From positions 17,157,371 through 17,221,370 of the forward strand of contig CM041298.1 in the NCBI GenBank assembly GCA_023052935.1: 64,000 nt of DNA, read 5' to 3'. The notes beneath the pieces were generated by a model. The model saw only the letters and a program-made list of their open reading frames with translations, did no database searches and had not been told where the DNA came from. Each line of letters opens with the position of its first letter. The stretch's first letter is position 1. The stretch is from Piezodorus guildinii (taxonomy: Eukaryota; Arthropoda; Insecta; Hemiptera; Pentatomidae). Position numbers and translations under genes: made by a program. Below are positions 31,270 to 41,327 of the stretch, piece by piece.

Positions 31270-31690
31270 GAATGGAAAGTACTTATCGTATTCAACCTTT
31301 TACAATTCAAATCCTCTGCCCATTCCCGTTGTACACGCTCTATGCCTTCAGATTTATACACAATCTGCACATTTTGACAGATCGTTCCTTATCCGATCCT
31401 CAATCCTATGGAATTCTATTCCTCTCTCTATCCGTCACTCCAACTCTCTTCCTACATTCAAATCCCGCTTATTCATTCATCTCATAACCATCCAGTCAGA
31501 ACAAAATTGTAAATAAGTCTCTATTTTATTTTATACTCTACATATTTGCGTATGTCTGTTTTCGATTAGTTTTTGTTAACTTGTTTTAAATAAATTATTA
31601 CTCTAAGACTCTGAAGCCCAATTTATATATTATGTAAATGTTATTTTAAAGGGACTTGTCCCAGAATAATTAAAGATTTATTTATTTATT
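31270..31690 (+). pseudogene. LINE family A, C-terminal fragment with 3' end
   Basis: Degraded family A C-terminus (QFKSSAHSRCTRSMPSDLYT-like), a 3' UTR, and the GGGACTTGTCCCAGAATAAT end at 31651-31670 without a long trinucleotide tail. Confidence 0.75.
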
Positions 31691-32139
31691 TTTTTTTTTT
31701 ACATAACATTGCAATAACTTCTACTAAAGACTAACATACAACACTAACCCACTTACAGAAACATTAAAATGCCCTATAAATTCCTAAAGCCCACCTCGAC
31801 GAAGACCACAGACGAAGAGATATGCTGATCATCTAACGAACTCTCTTAGACGATCCACTGCTTCAGCCGTCCACAGATTTGCTCATTGCAGAGGAATTGC
31901 AGAGGTCAAATGAAATTGTATGTCAAATTTCTTGTTTGTAATAAATAAATAAAAAAACTTACCACTTACTCCCACAGATACATATACTTGCCTTTGTGGA
32001 GGACTTAAATATTAGATTTAAATTGTTTTCTAATTTTTTTTTGGAAGATTGGCTGAAATAGCCTTTACCACAAACGGTGAAGTGTTTAATAACTTATTTG
32101 CGGGTAGAGTTATTTTATGTTTCTCGTTTCCAAAAAGTT
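31691..32139. other. LINE 3'-end-like fragment and AT-rich DNA
   Basis: 31735-31955 reads like a degraded LINE 3' end with a TAATAAATAAATAAAAAA tail, but I cannot place the family. The remainder is AT-rich. Confidence 0.45.
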
Positions 32140-32760
32140 TCACATCACACGACACGCTGAAATACTTATATTCAGAGAGATTACTAAAACTAAACAAACT
32201 AAATACAGACGTCTACCACAAGGGTTATTTTATTTATGAATAAGTTAAGAGGTTTGTTGTGCCGGCAACACCTGTCGGTATGCAGTAGCAATAGATTCGT
32301 AAATAATTAATCCCTCCGTTGTACGTTTGATGATCAAATACCTATTTATTCATAATAAAAACTGTATCTAAATTTGTATAGAAAATTCTGTTGCGTGTCA
32401 CTCACGACTTTCACTTACCTCTGATGTTTAAATCAATTTAAGGATCAACTATAGGATAAAGTTAGAGTTAAAAACAGTTTTAAGAATCGTATTCAGTATC
32501 GTTGGAAACACATGTTTAAGATTAAATAATTTAACAATGTAAAATTGTTTGTTTATTTACGTGTATTTAATGTCACTTTATGCTACTATGGCTAATCGGA
32601 TGATGCTACAGTGGGAGTCCTAAATTTTGCCTATCCAGATTTTATTAGCACCTGACATCGCACAATCTCGGGGCCATCTTTTAACGTCCCCTCCGAAGAA
32701 CGGCATAACTGACGATTTTTTTCCAACCACTATTTTACAGGTAATCCCATATATAAAGTT
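32140..32760 (-). repeat. Inverted segmental duplication, copy I (partner 37080-38835)
   Basis: Reverse complement matches 38640-38830 (TTACTAAAACTAAACAAACT, GACGTCTACCACAAGGGTTA, GTATGCAGTAGCAATAGATT blocks) and 37620-37690 plus 38475-38580 (AGATTAAATAATTTAACAAT, CAGTTTTAAGAATCG). It contains a RepA fragment (about 32390-32520) and the tail of a SINE A. This copy keeps the empty site (32475-32488) of the hammerhead element found at 37691-38474, and lacks the second SINE A. Confidence 0.9.
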
Positions 32761-33490
32761 TTAAATATAGAAGGTCGTTATGTTATTTTCTTTAACCAAA
32801 TTAATAAAATAACCAAAAACGCCGCAAGTATTGCACAATGGTTTTTATTTCCATAATTTATTTCTATAATTACACCATATCATTTTTTTTCATAATTTAT
32901 CGCGGGTTCCTGATTAGAAAACTTTAAAAAAAATTGTATCTACCTTCATTCATCCAGATTTTATAAGGATAGGGATCTTAACGAGTACCTGATATCGCAC
33001 AATCTCGGGGCCACCTTTTAACGTCCCCTCCGAAGGACGGCATAACTGAGGATTTTTTTCCAACCACTATTTTACAGGTAACCCCATATATAAAGTTTTA
33101 AATATAGAAGGTCTTTTGTTATTTTCTTTAACAAAATTAATAAAATAACCAAAAACGCTGCAAGTATTGAACAATGTTTTTTTTTATTTCTATAATTTAT
33201 TTCAATAATTACACCATATCATTTTTTTCATAATTAATCGCGGTTTCCTTATTAAAAAAATTGTATCTACCTTCATTCATCCAGATTTTATTAGGATAGG
33301 GATCTTTAACGAGTACCTGACATCACACAATCTCGGGGCCACCTTTTTACATCTCCTCTGAAGGATGGCATAACTAAGGATTTTTTTACCCCCATTAAAA
33401 AATCCTAGGGTCACCTGCGGGTTTGAACCCGGGACCTTGGGCATTGGAGGCTGTTATGCTAACCACTATACTACAGGCGAGCCCACTTCC
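32545..33490 (-). repeat. Tandem SINE A composite, three units
   Basis: Three minus-strand SINE A bodies (32560-32750, 32955-33080, 33280-33485) separated by a common non-SINE segment of about 200 bp (TATATAAAGTTTTAAATATA, CATAATTWATCGCGG). Only the third has the tRNA-like head (33410-33485). A related fourth unit is at 35425-35740. This looks like tandem duplication of a SINE plus flank. Confidence 0.85.
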
Positions 33491-33700
33491 AACTTGTATA
33501 TTTAACCGTTTTTTATCAATGTTAATGACAAAATTAAAGGTACTTTAGAGGAAGAAAATTTAAAATTTCGGCATTGAAGTTATGTCAGTCTATTTCAATC
33601 AGAATAAACCTACATGACATTTAAGCTCATTAATTAATATTATATATATATAATTGCTCGTTTAATCAAATTCGTTAAAGGGGGCAAAACGCATGATATT
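33491..33700 (-). repeat. RepA fragment
   Basis: CAAAATTAAAGGTACTTTAG and GACAAA-type blocks, and the CTCGTTTAATCAAATTCG block, match RepA on the minus strand. Confidence 0.7.
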
Positions 33701-34406
33701 CATTTTAAGATGAGAGTAAGTTAAAGTTGTGTGTTTCGCCCTCCAATTTTTTTTTTTCAAAAGAATAAATATTGAGTTTAACATCATGAGGGAAGTAAGT
33801 CTTTGCTACATCCTTCTAGATCGCGGGGCCGTATTCTTTTCAGGAACTTTGTATTTGCCTTAAATACAAACCTTAATACCTCAAGACCCCGAGGCATTGA
33901 ATACCATGACAATCGGCCTATCCAACACGTCGGATGACTATGTCAGAGAGGAGTAAAGTCTGTGAGATAGTGAGAGAATGAAGAGATTGTGGAGCCGACG
34001 TTTCGGCAATCAATCCTGGACGGCATCAAGCGTTCTGTTTAAAATTCCGACACTAATGGCCGCCGATCCGTCTTGTTAACACTTGGGTCATGAAGCGCTC
34101 ACCTCCGTCCATCTTCATTCTCATTCACATTATCATCATTTGTCTTTTTTAGTTCTGCGTTATTCTCCTTTTATTTCTCTCTGTCTTATCCTAGTTCTTG
34201 TGTATAGATTTTTTTTTTTTTTTCATAGAAGAGTTTAAATATTGTATCTCATGTATGAGTGGGGTAATTTCCATCAGAAACCAACTCCAAAGAAATAGAA
34301 ATACTACAGCATATATGAAATACCTATCACAACCAAAACTGGAGATTTTGTTTAATATAGAAGTGGTCAAGTGGTTTAAATGTACATGGCTGGGAAACCG
34401 GATAAC
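33701..34406. other. No gene; one hammerhead-like half motif
   Basis: Minus strand 33991-34035 contains GAAACGTCGGC preceded by GATTGATTGCC and a CTTGATGCC segment, resembling a hammerhead arm with an altered CUGANGA box. A T-run lies at 34208-34222. No coding sequence recognised. Confidence 0.5.
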
Positions 34407-35185
34407 TTAATAATAATAATAATAATAATAAAAGTCTTTATTTATATGAAAATATAAAGTTAATTTATCTCCGTTATGTATACAAAATCAAAACATAATA
34501 TTTACATGTGATATATTTACATATAGACCTTCCCAATGGGAGATTAGACTCTTTTGAGCGGAGACTAGCCGAACCTAAAACTTAAAATTTGAGTTGCTGC
34601 TGGCACTTAGTTTTCCACAACTTCCTATCTTGTGCATATATCATCCATAGAGAACCATTGTTTTTTCTCAATTCGTCGGCCCAAAGTTTGGTTGTCGGCC
34701 TCTGCCTCTTTTCTTATCTATAGGGATCCATTCGGCAGCTCGCTTTGCCCAACTATCTTCTGTTTTCCGCATGAGATGTCCTGCCCATGTCCATTTCATT
34801 TTTCTAGCATGAGCAATAGCGTCTGCGACATTTGTTATTTTTCTTATTCTATTAGAGTTAATTTTGTCCCGCAGGAAGATTCCAAGCATAATCCGCTCCA
34901 TTCTTCGTTGACAGACGTTTATTTTTCGTTCTATATTCTTTGTCAGCGACCATGTCTGGCATCCATATGTAAGTACTGGGACGATACAACTGTTGAAAGC
35001 TAGTGCTTTGTACTTTATGTCCAGTTGGCTTTTGAATATGATCTTGAGGCTCCAAAATTTCTTCCACGCCTTACCTTTCTGGATTCTATTTCCTTTGCAT
35101 CTCTATTTACAAATGATATTGTTTGTCCAAGATAATAGGATTCATTGGAAATCTTCATGCCTGGGAGTTTGTGCTTAATTATTTC
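34407..35185 (-). pseudogene. RTE-like LINE C-terminus with (AAT)n 3' tail
   Basis: Minus strand: YYLGQTISFVNRDAKEIESR, SQLDIKYKALAFNSCIVPVL, TYGCQTWSLTKNIERKINVC, ILGIFLRDKI-like, IAHARKMKWTWAGHLMRKTE, KKRGRGRQP. Frameshifts join these pieces. A 3' UTR leads to a trinucleotide tail at 34411-34432. It is an RTE-group element distinct from 28550-29265. Confidence 0.87.
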
Positions 35186-35424
35186 CGATAACTTAAGTTA
35201 AGGCATAAAATAATTAACTCTGGTATTGATCCCCCACCCCCACTTGCTGGCCTAGATAGTAACCCCTGTCTACCCTAAAAAGGCGTGATAAGGAATATAT
35301 TTATTTTGATTTAGTTGAAGAATTTAATAAAAAAATAAATTAAAAAAATAGTATATTTGACGTAATTCAAGTTGGGTTCAACCCACGAGTATGTGTATAG
35401 AAGGTCCTTGTTTGTATGTTTCTT
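35186..35424. other. No gene recognised
   Basis: Contains a C-rich stretch (35226-35275) and AT-rich DNA; no repeat match seen. Confidence 0.4.
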
Positions 35425-35740
35425 TATTTAACGTCATTATGCTGCTTTGGGTGATCGGACGAGGCTACAGTGGGAGTCCTAAATTTTGCCTATCCAGGTT
35501 TAATTAGGATAGGGATCATTAAAGAGTACCTGACATCGCACAGGCTCGGGACCACCTTTTAACGTCCCCTTCGAAGGACGGCATAACTAACGATTTTTTA
35601 ATAACTACTATTTTACAGGTAACCCCATTCATAAAGTTTTATATATAGAAGGTCGTTATGTTATTTTCTTTAACAAAATTAATAAAATAACTAAAAACGC
35701 TGCTATATTTAAATAATTACACCATATAATTTTTTTTTCA
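35425..35740 (-). repeat. SINE A body plus flank, fourth composite unit
   Basis: Body 35435-35625 and the same flanking segment as in 32545-33490 (TTATATATAGAAGGTCGTTA). It is split by the RepA insertion that begins at 35741; the flank resumes at 36640. Confidence 0.83.
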
Positions 35741-36639
35741 CTTTCACTTATTATATATAGTAAGGGGAAGTATTGCGATCGTGAAAATTTTCGAATTCCA
35801 GTTTTCAACGGAAATGCACGTTTTAGGGTCCTCTGAGTCTAAATAACCAAGTCCCGCAAAAAGGTCTGTGTGTGTGTGTGTGTCGTAACTCCCGGGCGGA
35901 TACAGTAAGTCCTATGAAACTGAAATTTCATATTTAAGACAACTGTACGCCCGAGACGTGACAAAACTTTTTTCATCAAAATGAGCTTACCAGAAGAGGC
36001 ACTTTATACCATGCATTTTGCACCTTTTTTTCGATTTTCTCGAAAACGGTTCCGACGATTTTGATTAAACTCGCTATATCGATGTAAAATTTAATGGGCT
36101 TTAATATCATGTAGGTTTTATTCTGATTAAAATGGTTTGACAGGGCTTAAGTGCCGATATTTTAAATTTTCTTCACCTAATGTACCTTTAATTTTGTAGA
36201 TTCAATAAAAATAACTAGATTATCTTGTTAACGCTGATGAAAAACAGGTAAATATATAAATTGAATAAATTAGATACCCAACTAAAGGAGAAAACAGAAA
36301 AAATAATTTTTTAATGCAATTTTTCGTTTTTGAACTTAAGAGCAGTAATATACATGTATGATATACCGTTGGAAAGCTAAAGATTTTAGAAAAAATATTA
36401 TCTCATACACAAGCTTTTAAAAGTTAATAGAGAGTGATGAAATAAACATAAAAATAACTGATTATTTTAGATAATAATATAATCGATTTTTTAATAAAAC
36501 ACACGTTTCTATAGAATTCCATTTAACTAATTCTTTAATGGTTTCACTCATTTTGATCTCTTACTGTATTTGAAAATAATTTAATATATTTTAAAAACGG
36601 AGGTAAGTGAAAGTCTTGTGTTGCCCGTACCAGATTTTT
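35741..36639 (+). repeat. RepA, complete copy with deducible ends
   Basis: It interrupts a segment whose uninterrupted form exists at 32890-32900 and 33225-33240 (AT-run, then CATAATTAATCGCGG). This fixes the ends: TTTCACTTATTATATATAGT at the left, GTGTTGCCCGTACCAGA at the right. The left end is nearly palindromic. A 12-bp motif ACTTTCACTTAC occurs at the left end and, inverted, 20 bp inside the right end (GTAAGTGAAAGT). Poly-T at both borders prevents a unique target duplication. No coding sequence, so it is a non-autonomous element of unknown class. Confidence 0.88.
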
Positions 36640-36719
36640 CATAATTAATCGCGGTTTCCAGATTAGAAAACGTTTCAAAACATTTTATCTACCTTCAAAA
36701 ATAACTAAAATAATGAATC

Positions 36720-37072
36720 AAATTTTTAAATCTTGAAAGCCATCTTCTATTCAGACACCTTGGAGGATTAATAGGAATTGAATAATTAGAAAGTGTTCAA
36801 ACTAGTTGATTAGAACGAGAATGGAATTAGTCATAAAGGGAACGGTATCTGGTTCATGTAAAATTAGAAACATAAGGAACATTAAGGTCTTTATGGATGA
36901 GTTTATTCGTTATTAAGTAAGGAACAGAGAGGATTTAACGAAGAATCTAGGATTTTAAGAATTGGATACGGGAAGAATTCGAAGGTTTAGTAGAGCCACA
37001 TATCTCTACTCCGTAAGTCCAAATTGGTCTTAAAATAGTCATGCAGATGAGTCTTTTGCAGTTAAGAGGAAG
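36720..37072 (-). pseudogene. jockey-like LINE C-terminal fragment, degraded
   Basis: DNA similarity to 22348-22740 (AACATTAAGGTCTTTATGGA, GAGTTTATTCGT, CTCTACTCCGTAAGTCCA). Many indels; no open frame. Confidence 0.8.
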
Positions 37073-37311
37073 GCCTCCTCCTAGGACCCGGGTTCAAACC
37101 CGCAGGTGACCCTGGGATATTTTAATGAGAGTGAAAAATCCTTAGTTATGTCGTCCTTCGGAGGGAACGTTAAAAGGTGGTCCCGAGCCTGTGTCAGGTA
37201 CTCGTTAAAGATCCCTATCCTAATAAAATCTGGATAGGCAAAATTTAGGACTCCCACTGTAGCATCGTCCGACTAGCCATAGTAGCAAAAAGTGACATTA
37301 AATAAATAAAC
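37073..37311 (+). repeat. SINE A, 5' truncated (part of inverted duplication copy II)
   Basis: Starts in box B (ACCCGGGTTCAAACCCGC) and runs through the body to the tail TTAAATAAATAAACAAAC. The tail has the counterpart in 32545-32640. Confidence 0.88.
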
Positions 37312-37321
37312 AAACAATTTT

Positions 37322-37614
37322 GGGATCACTTGTAGCTGGGTGGCTAGCGTAACAGCCTCCCATGCCAAAGGTCACGGGTTCAAATCCGCAGGTGGTCCTA
37401 GGATTTTTTAATGGGAGTAAAAAATCCTTAGTTACGCCGTCCTTCGGAGGGGACGTTAAAAGGTGGTCCCGAGCCTGTGCGATGTCAGGTCCTCGTTAAA
37501 GATCCCTATCCTAATAAAACCTGGATAGGCAAAATTTAGGACTCCCACTGTAGTAGCATCGTCCGATTAGCCATAGTAGCATAAAAGTGACGTTAAATAA
37601 ATAAACAAACAAAC
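37322..37614 (+). repeat. SINE A, full length, inserted after the segmental duplication
   Basis: Head GGGATCACTTGTAGCTGGGT with box-B-like CGGGTTCAAATCC, full body, and an (AAAC)n tail. AAACAATTTT at 37312-37321 and 37615-37624 is the target duplication. The partner region at 32520-32545 runs from the first SINE tail directly into ACATTG, so this copy inserted after the duplication. Confidence 0.9.
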
Positions 37615-37690
37615 AAACAATTTTACATTGTTAAATTATTTAATCTTAAACATGTGTTTCCAACGATACTGAATACGATTCTTAAAACTG

Positions 37691-38474
37691 TGGATGTAAT
37701 TAGTTGACCGTTGAGAATTACTGGAAGGAATTAGTCCGGGTGGCGGTCATTAAATGAAACAACTAAATAGTTTCAACTATTTTATTGTTTGCCAACGTTT
37801 CGACCCCCTTTGTGGGTCATCATCAGGGCTAAAAAGACACAAAAGAATATAATTTCAATGACATTACATACAATATTATATAACCTATTTAGCTAGAGAA
37901 CGTCGGTATTAAAAAATAACAGAAGAACTGTATATGTAAAAAAACTTAATTAAAATACAATGACCATAGTACAATAATGAAAGTGTTATACAGAAAAAAT
38001 AAAAATGTTCACTAAACAAAATTTACACAGGTATCAATAATTTACATGAAATATGAAATATAAAAATATGAAGTAGAGTGGAGATACGTACCGCATGGTG
38101 GGAGAATGGAAACTAGGTACTGTTTGGTAGATGGGGGGTAGGTAGGATGGAAAATACGTAGGAAAAAAGGTAGAATGGAAAATGCGTACTGATTTATGGA
38201 CAGGGTCTGACAACAATGACTAAAATTCTTAATACTACCATACAAAGAATCAATGAAATTTAACTTATGATTATAATAATGATACAGGATAAAAAAATTC
38301 TAATTTAATTCTTGAAATATCACCTATATAATAATAAGAACAGTGATGGAAGATGTATATGGAGAAAAAATCGACTCTATCGAGAAAATCGAGAAACGTT
38401 GGCAAACAATAAAATAGTTGAAACTATTTAGTTGTTTCATTTAATGACCCCCACCCGGACTAATTCCTTCCAGT
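37691..38474. mobile_element. Hammerhead-arm retroelement with exact 14-bp target duplication
   Basis: GATTCTTAAAACTG is present at 37677-37690 and 38475-38488, and once at the empty site 32475-32488 (inverted). The inverted arms are 37720-37803 and 38391-38474 (ACTGGAAGGAATTAGTCCGG at the tips). A minus-strand hammerhead-like motif is in the left arm; the right arm keeps only GAGAAACGTTGGC. The ~590-bp centre is collinear with 30970-31260 and encodes nothing recognisable. Confidence 0.9.
37789..37832 (-). ncRNA. Hammerhead ribozyme-like motif
   Basis: Minus strand: CTGATGA core, stem II GACCC/GGGTC with one unpaired base before it, GAAA, self-complementary ACGT, triplet GTT. Stem I is GCC with GGC, extendable past one mismatch. 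The core is complete, but GTT is a weaker cleavage triplet. Activity is inferred only. Confidence 0.65.
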
Positions 38475-38839
38475 GATTCTTAAAACTGTTTTCAACTCTA
38501 AATTTATCCTATAGTTGATCCTTAAATTGATTTAAACATCAGAGGCATGTGAAAGTCGTGAGAGGCCCACATCAGATGATTTATATATGTGTTTCGATAA
38601 ATTTTTATAATTATCAATAAATATTAATTTTTTCAACAAACGTACAACGGAGGTATTAATTATTAAGGAATCTATTGCTACTGCATACCGACAGCTGTTG
38701 CCGGCACAACAAACCTCTTAACTTATTCATAAATAAAATAACCCTTGTGGTAGACGTCTGTATTTAGTTTGTTTAGTTTTAGTAATCTCTCTGAATATAA
38801 GTATTTCAGCGTGCCGTGTGATGTTTTACTCCTTAAGTC

Positions 38840-39106
38840 CAAATCGGTCTTATGTTATTCATGTAGATAAGGCTTTTGTGGTTAAGTGGAAAGTATTTCT
38901 CCAGTAATTGTTGAAGTAGCCCAAAATATTGGGTAGTTTCTTATCGTTTTAGTCTTGTATGAGGATTCCATGTTAGACATTTGTCAAGATGGAGTCATAG
39001 GTAGCTGATCTGTTCAACAGGAACAAACGGGGTGTTTTTAAAGGATACTGTGGGGCAGGATGTCATAGGTATACGACGGAAGTTTAAGGTTATTTGGGTG
39101 GTTATT
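38840..39106 (-). pseudogene. jockey-like LINE fragment, interrupted
   Basis: DNA similarity to 30480-30760 (TAGCTGATCTGTTCAACMGG, GGATACTGTRGGGCAGGATG, TCATAGGTWTACGACGG). The next part of this element (TTCTTACACCAT) resumes after 39915. Confidence 0.83.
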
Positions 39107-39120
39107 AGAATCGATTTCTA

Positions 39121-39901
39121 AGGCACTTCCACTTATGAGGCACTGAGAATGAAGCTCCTGAGGGGTACAGGACTCTACGTCCTGACAGAGGGCGATATCC
39201 CTAATCTCATATCGAAACAAAAATAACTGTACTACAAAGCATTTGTATACGGGTGGAAGGAACAGATTGGTCCAAGTCACTTCAACTTGAGGTAGGAGAG
39301 AAGTATGAAGAAGGCCACTGAACATCCGAAGACCCACTAACATGCTGTTTGATAGTTTCATAGCAGTTGTGGGTTGTATCTATGGTACTTCCTACAGCAG
39401 CAATACCCGTATTGCCTCAAGGCAGAGGAGGGTAGTAAATAAATAAATAATTTTTTTTTTTTTTTAATAGATTTATTGCTATTTACAACTGTATAATGAT
39501 ATACATCTAGTAAATGAGATACAAGATAAAAATGTCATGGATTCACATGTGGGGATACTACCCATTGGCAGCTCCCCAAAGACTATGTTAAACTAGAAGG
39601 TCTCGTGGCCACCTTCTTTTCAGACGCCTCGGAGGATTATCAGGGATTGTAGAGGAAGCAAGGATTGAAACAAGTGGATTAGAGTGGGAATGGAATTTGT
39701 CATGAAAGGAGTGGTACCTGGTTCGCGCCAAGTCAGCAACATAGGGAACGTAAAGGTCTTTATGAATGAGTTTATTTGTGACAAAATAAGGAGCGTTGAG
39801 GATTTTTCGAAGGGTTTTTTATTGCAAGGATTGGAGACGGGAAGAGTTTGATGGTTTAGTAGAGCCCCAAATCTCTACTCCGTTAAATAAATAAATAAAT
39901 A
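39121..39901 (+). mobile_element. Retroposon insertion with 14-bp target duplication, itself carrying a nested LINE
   Basis: AGAATCGATTTCTA is present at 39107-39120 and 39902-39915. The insert begins with an unclassified segment (39121-39430) ending in a TAAATAAATAAATAA tail. A minus-strand jockey-like fragment then sits inside that tail and the tail sequence recurs at its far side. The first segment resembles a LINE 3' end but I cannot assign a family. Confidence 0.8.
39446..39888 (-). pseudogene. jockey-like LINE 3' fragment nested in a poly(TAAA) tail
   Basis: Poly(T) at 39451-39466, then TTTACAACTGTATAATGATA (3' UTR) and the C-terminal coding region (PRRLKR-equivalent near 39625; NAPYFVTNK-equivalent near 39780). 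TAAATAAATAAATAA borders it at 39432-39446 and about 39884-39899. Confidence 0.82.
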
Positions 39902-39915
39902 AGAATCGATTTCTA

Positions 39916-40558
39916 CTCTTTAATTCTTACACCATATGAGTTTCAGGGGTTTTGGAGGCAATAATTGGATCAGCATACCTAGAAAGGAACAGTGATATCT
40001 TCCAATAAGGAAATAAAAATTCGAAAACAAATATGCGAGCTGAGATATTTAACATCAAATAGCCACTTATGTAAAAAACATGATGTAAATCACAGTAAAT
40101 CAACTAAATATAAATAAATACGATGCCTATGTACATCTGACGGCGCGATAAAACATTTCAGTCTCGTCAGAACAGATAGTGGACCGAATTAAAGGATGTC
40201 CAATTTTGATAAGTTCATTTATTTTCTCACGCTATCATTCGCAAATTTTAATCTGTTCATATCTCAACTTTAAAGAGAAATATAATCAGTATATGCGGTA
40301 TTTAATCGCTTTTTCGCTGACAAAATATTGTCGAATCTATTATGATATATTAGAACTTAACATAGAATATTTTATATTTTTAGAGTGTTACTCCTTTTAT
40401 CTGTGGTTTATAGTTAAAATATCTTTCTTAGTAAAAATATAATTAAATCGAAAAATAATCGACTACGCAAAACGTACCACTTTCTATCGATTCTCAATCA
40501 ATATGAGAAATTTTATTTACAGTTAGAGTTGCAAAAAAAATACATATTTTATTTCTGT
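39916..40558. other. No gene recognised
   Basis: After a few bases of jockey sequence the region is AT-rich. An 87-codon open stretch at 40179-40442 is rich in Ile, Tyr and Phe as expected from AT-rich DNA and has no family resemblance. Confidence 0.5.
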
Positions 40559-40838
40559 TTGTTTGTTCCTTTAACGTCTCTTTTATGCTGCTATGGCTAA
40601 TCAGATGAGATTCCTAAATTTTGCCTATCTGCACCATTGCCAAGTTTTATTAGGGTAGGGATCTTTAACGAGTACCTGACATCGTATAACCTTTTAACGT
40701 CCCCTCCGAAGGACGGCATAACTAAGGGTTTTTTACTCCCATTAAATAATCCTAGGACCACCTGCGGGTTTGAACCCGTGACCTTTAGCCTAGGAGGCTG
40801 TTATGCCAGCCACCCAGCTACAAGTGATTCCTGGCCCA
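40559..40838 (-). repeat. SINE A, near full length
   Basis: Minus-strand head TCACTTGTAGCTGGGTGGCT with box B GGGTTCAAACCCGC (40763-40776), full body, and tail near 40575. A 90-codon open frame across it is spurious. Confidence 0.92.
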
Positions 40839-41195
40839 ATATCATCATAGTATCAACCCATTTTACCACACGATTAAGCTTTAATTTGAGAGCTCATAGA
40901 CGTCTGTAGGTCTTATTTCCGCGTGACCCTTAATCCACCTAAAGACTATATTTTTATTGTTTTTAACTGTAGTATTAGTGGTTTTTCATGATCTCCATTT
41001 GTGATCTACTGATGTTTTTGAACTATGAGTCAGTGACAATAATGCACTCTTACAATCCGTCAAAATAAAAAAATTGCAATCCGAGGATTTATTTATGTAT
41101 CTTATGGCTTCCATTATACGATAGTATACAATTCAGCAGTATGAGATACTCGTAAATCGCTCAACCTGATTATTATTACACCTTAATTATATTAA
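40839..41195. other. No gene recognised
   Basis: AT-rich DNA without a recognised repeat. Confidence 0.4.
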
Positions 41196-41327
41196 CCTTT
41201 TAACGTTGCATCCGAAGGACGGCATAACTAAGTTTCACTCCCATTAAAAATCCTAGGGCCACGAGTTTGGACCGGCGACCTTGTAGCATAGAAAGCTGTT
41301 ATTCTAGCCACTACGCTATGGATGACC
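41196..41327 (-). repeat. SINE A, diverged head and partial body
   Basis: Minus-strand: box-A-like GTAGTGGCTAGAATAACAGC, a degenerate box B (TCCAAACTCG), GTTATGCCGTCCTTCGGATG body; truncated after that. Confidence 0.75.

Larger units (their letters stand above)
37080..38835 (+). repeat. Inverted segmental duplication, copy II (partner 32140-32760)
   Basis: Contains the shared SINE A (37073-37311), an added SINE A (37322-37614), a RepA fragment split into 37625-37690 and 38475-38580, the added hammerhead element (37691-38474), and shared unique DNA (38640-38830). Confidence 0.88.

Noticed and set aside
35741..36639. RepA as a Helitron
   Set aside because: The minus strand does begin with TC and ends near a hairpin, but there is no CTRR ending and insertions are not between A and T.
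40637..40909. 90-codon open frame as a gene
   Set aside because: It lies on the opposite strand of a SINE A and its peptide reflects the SINE.
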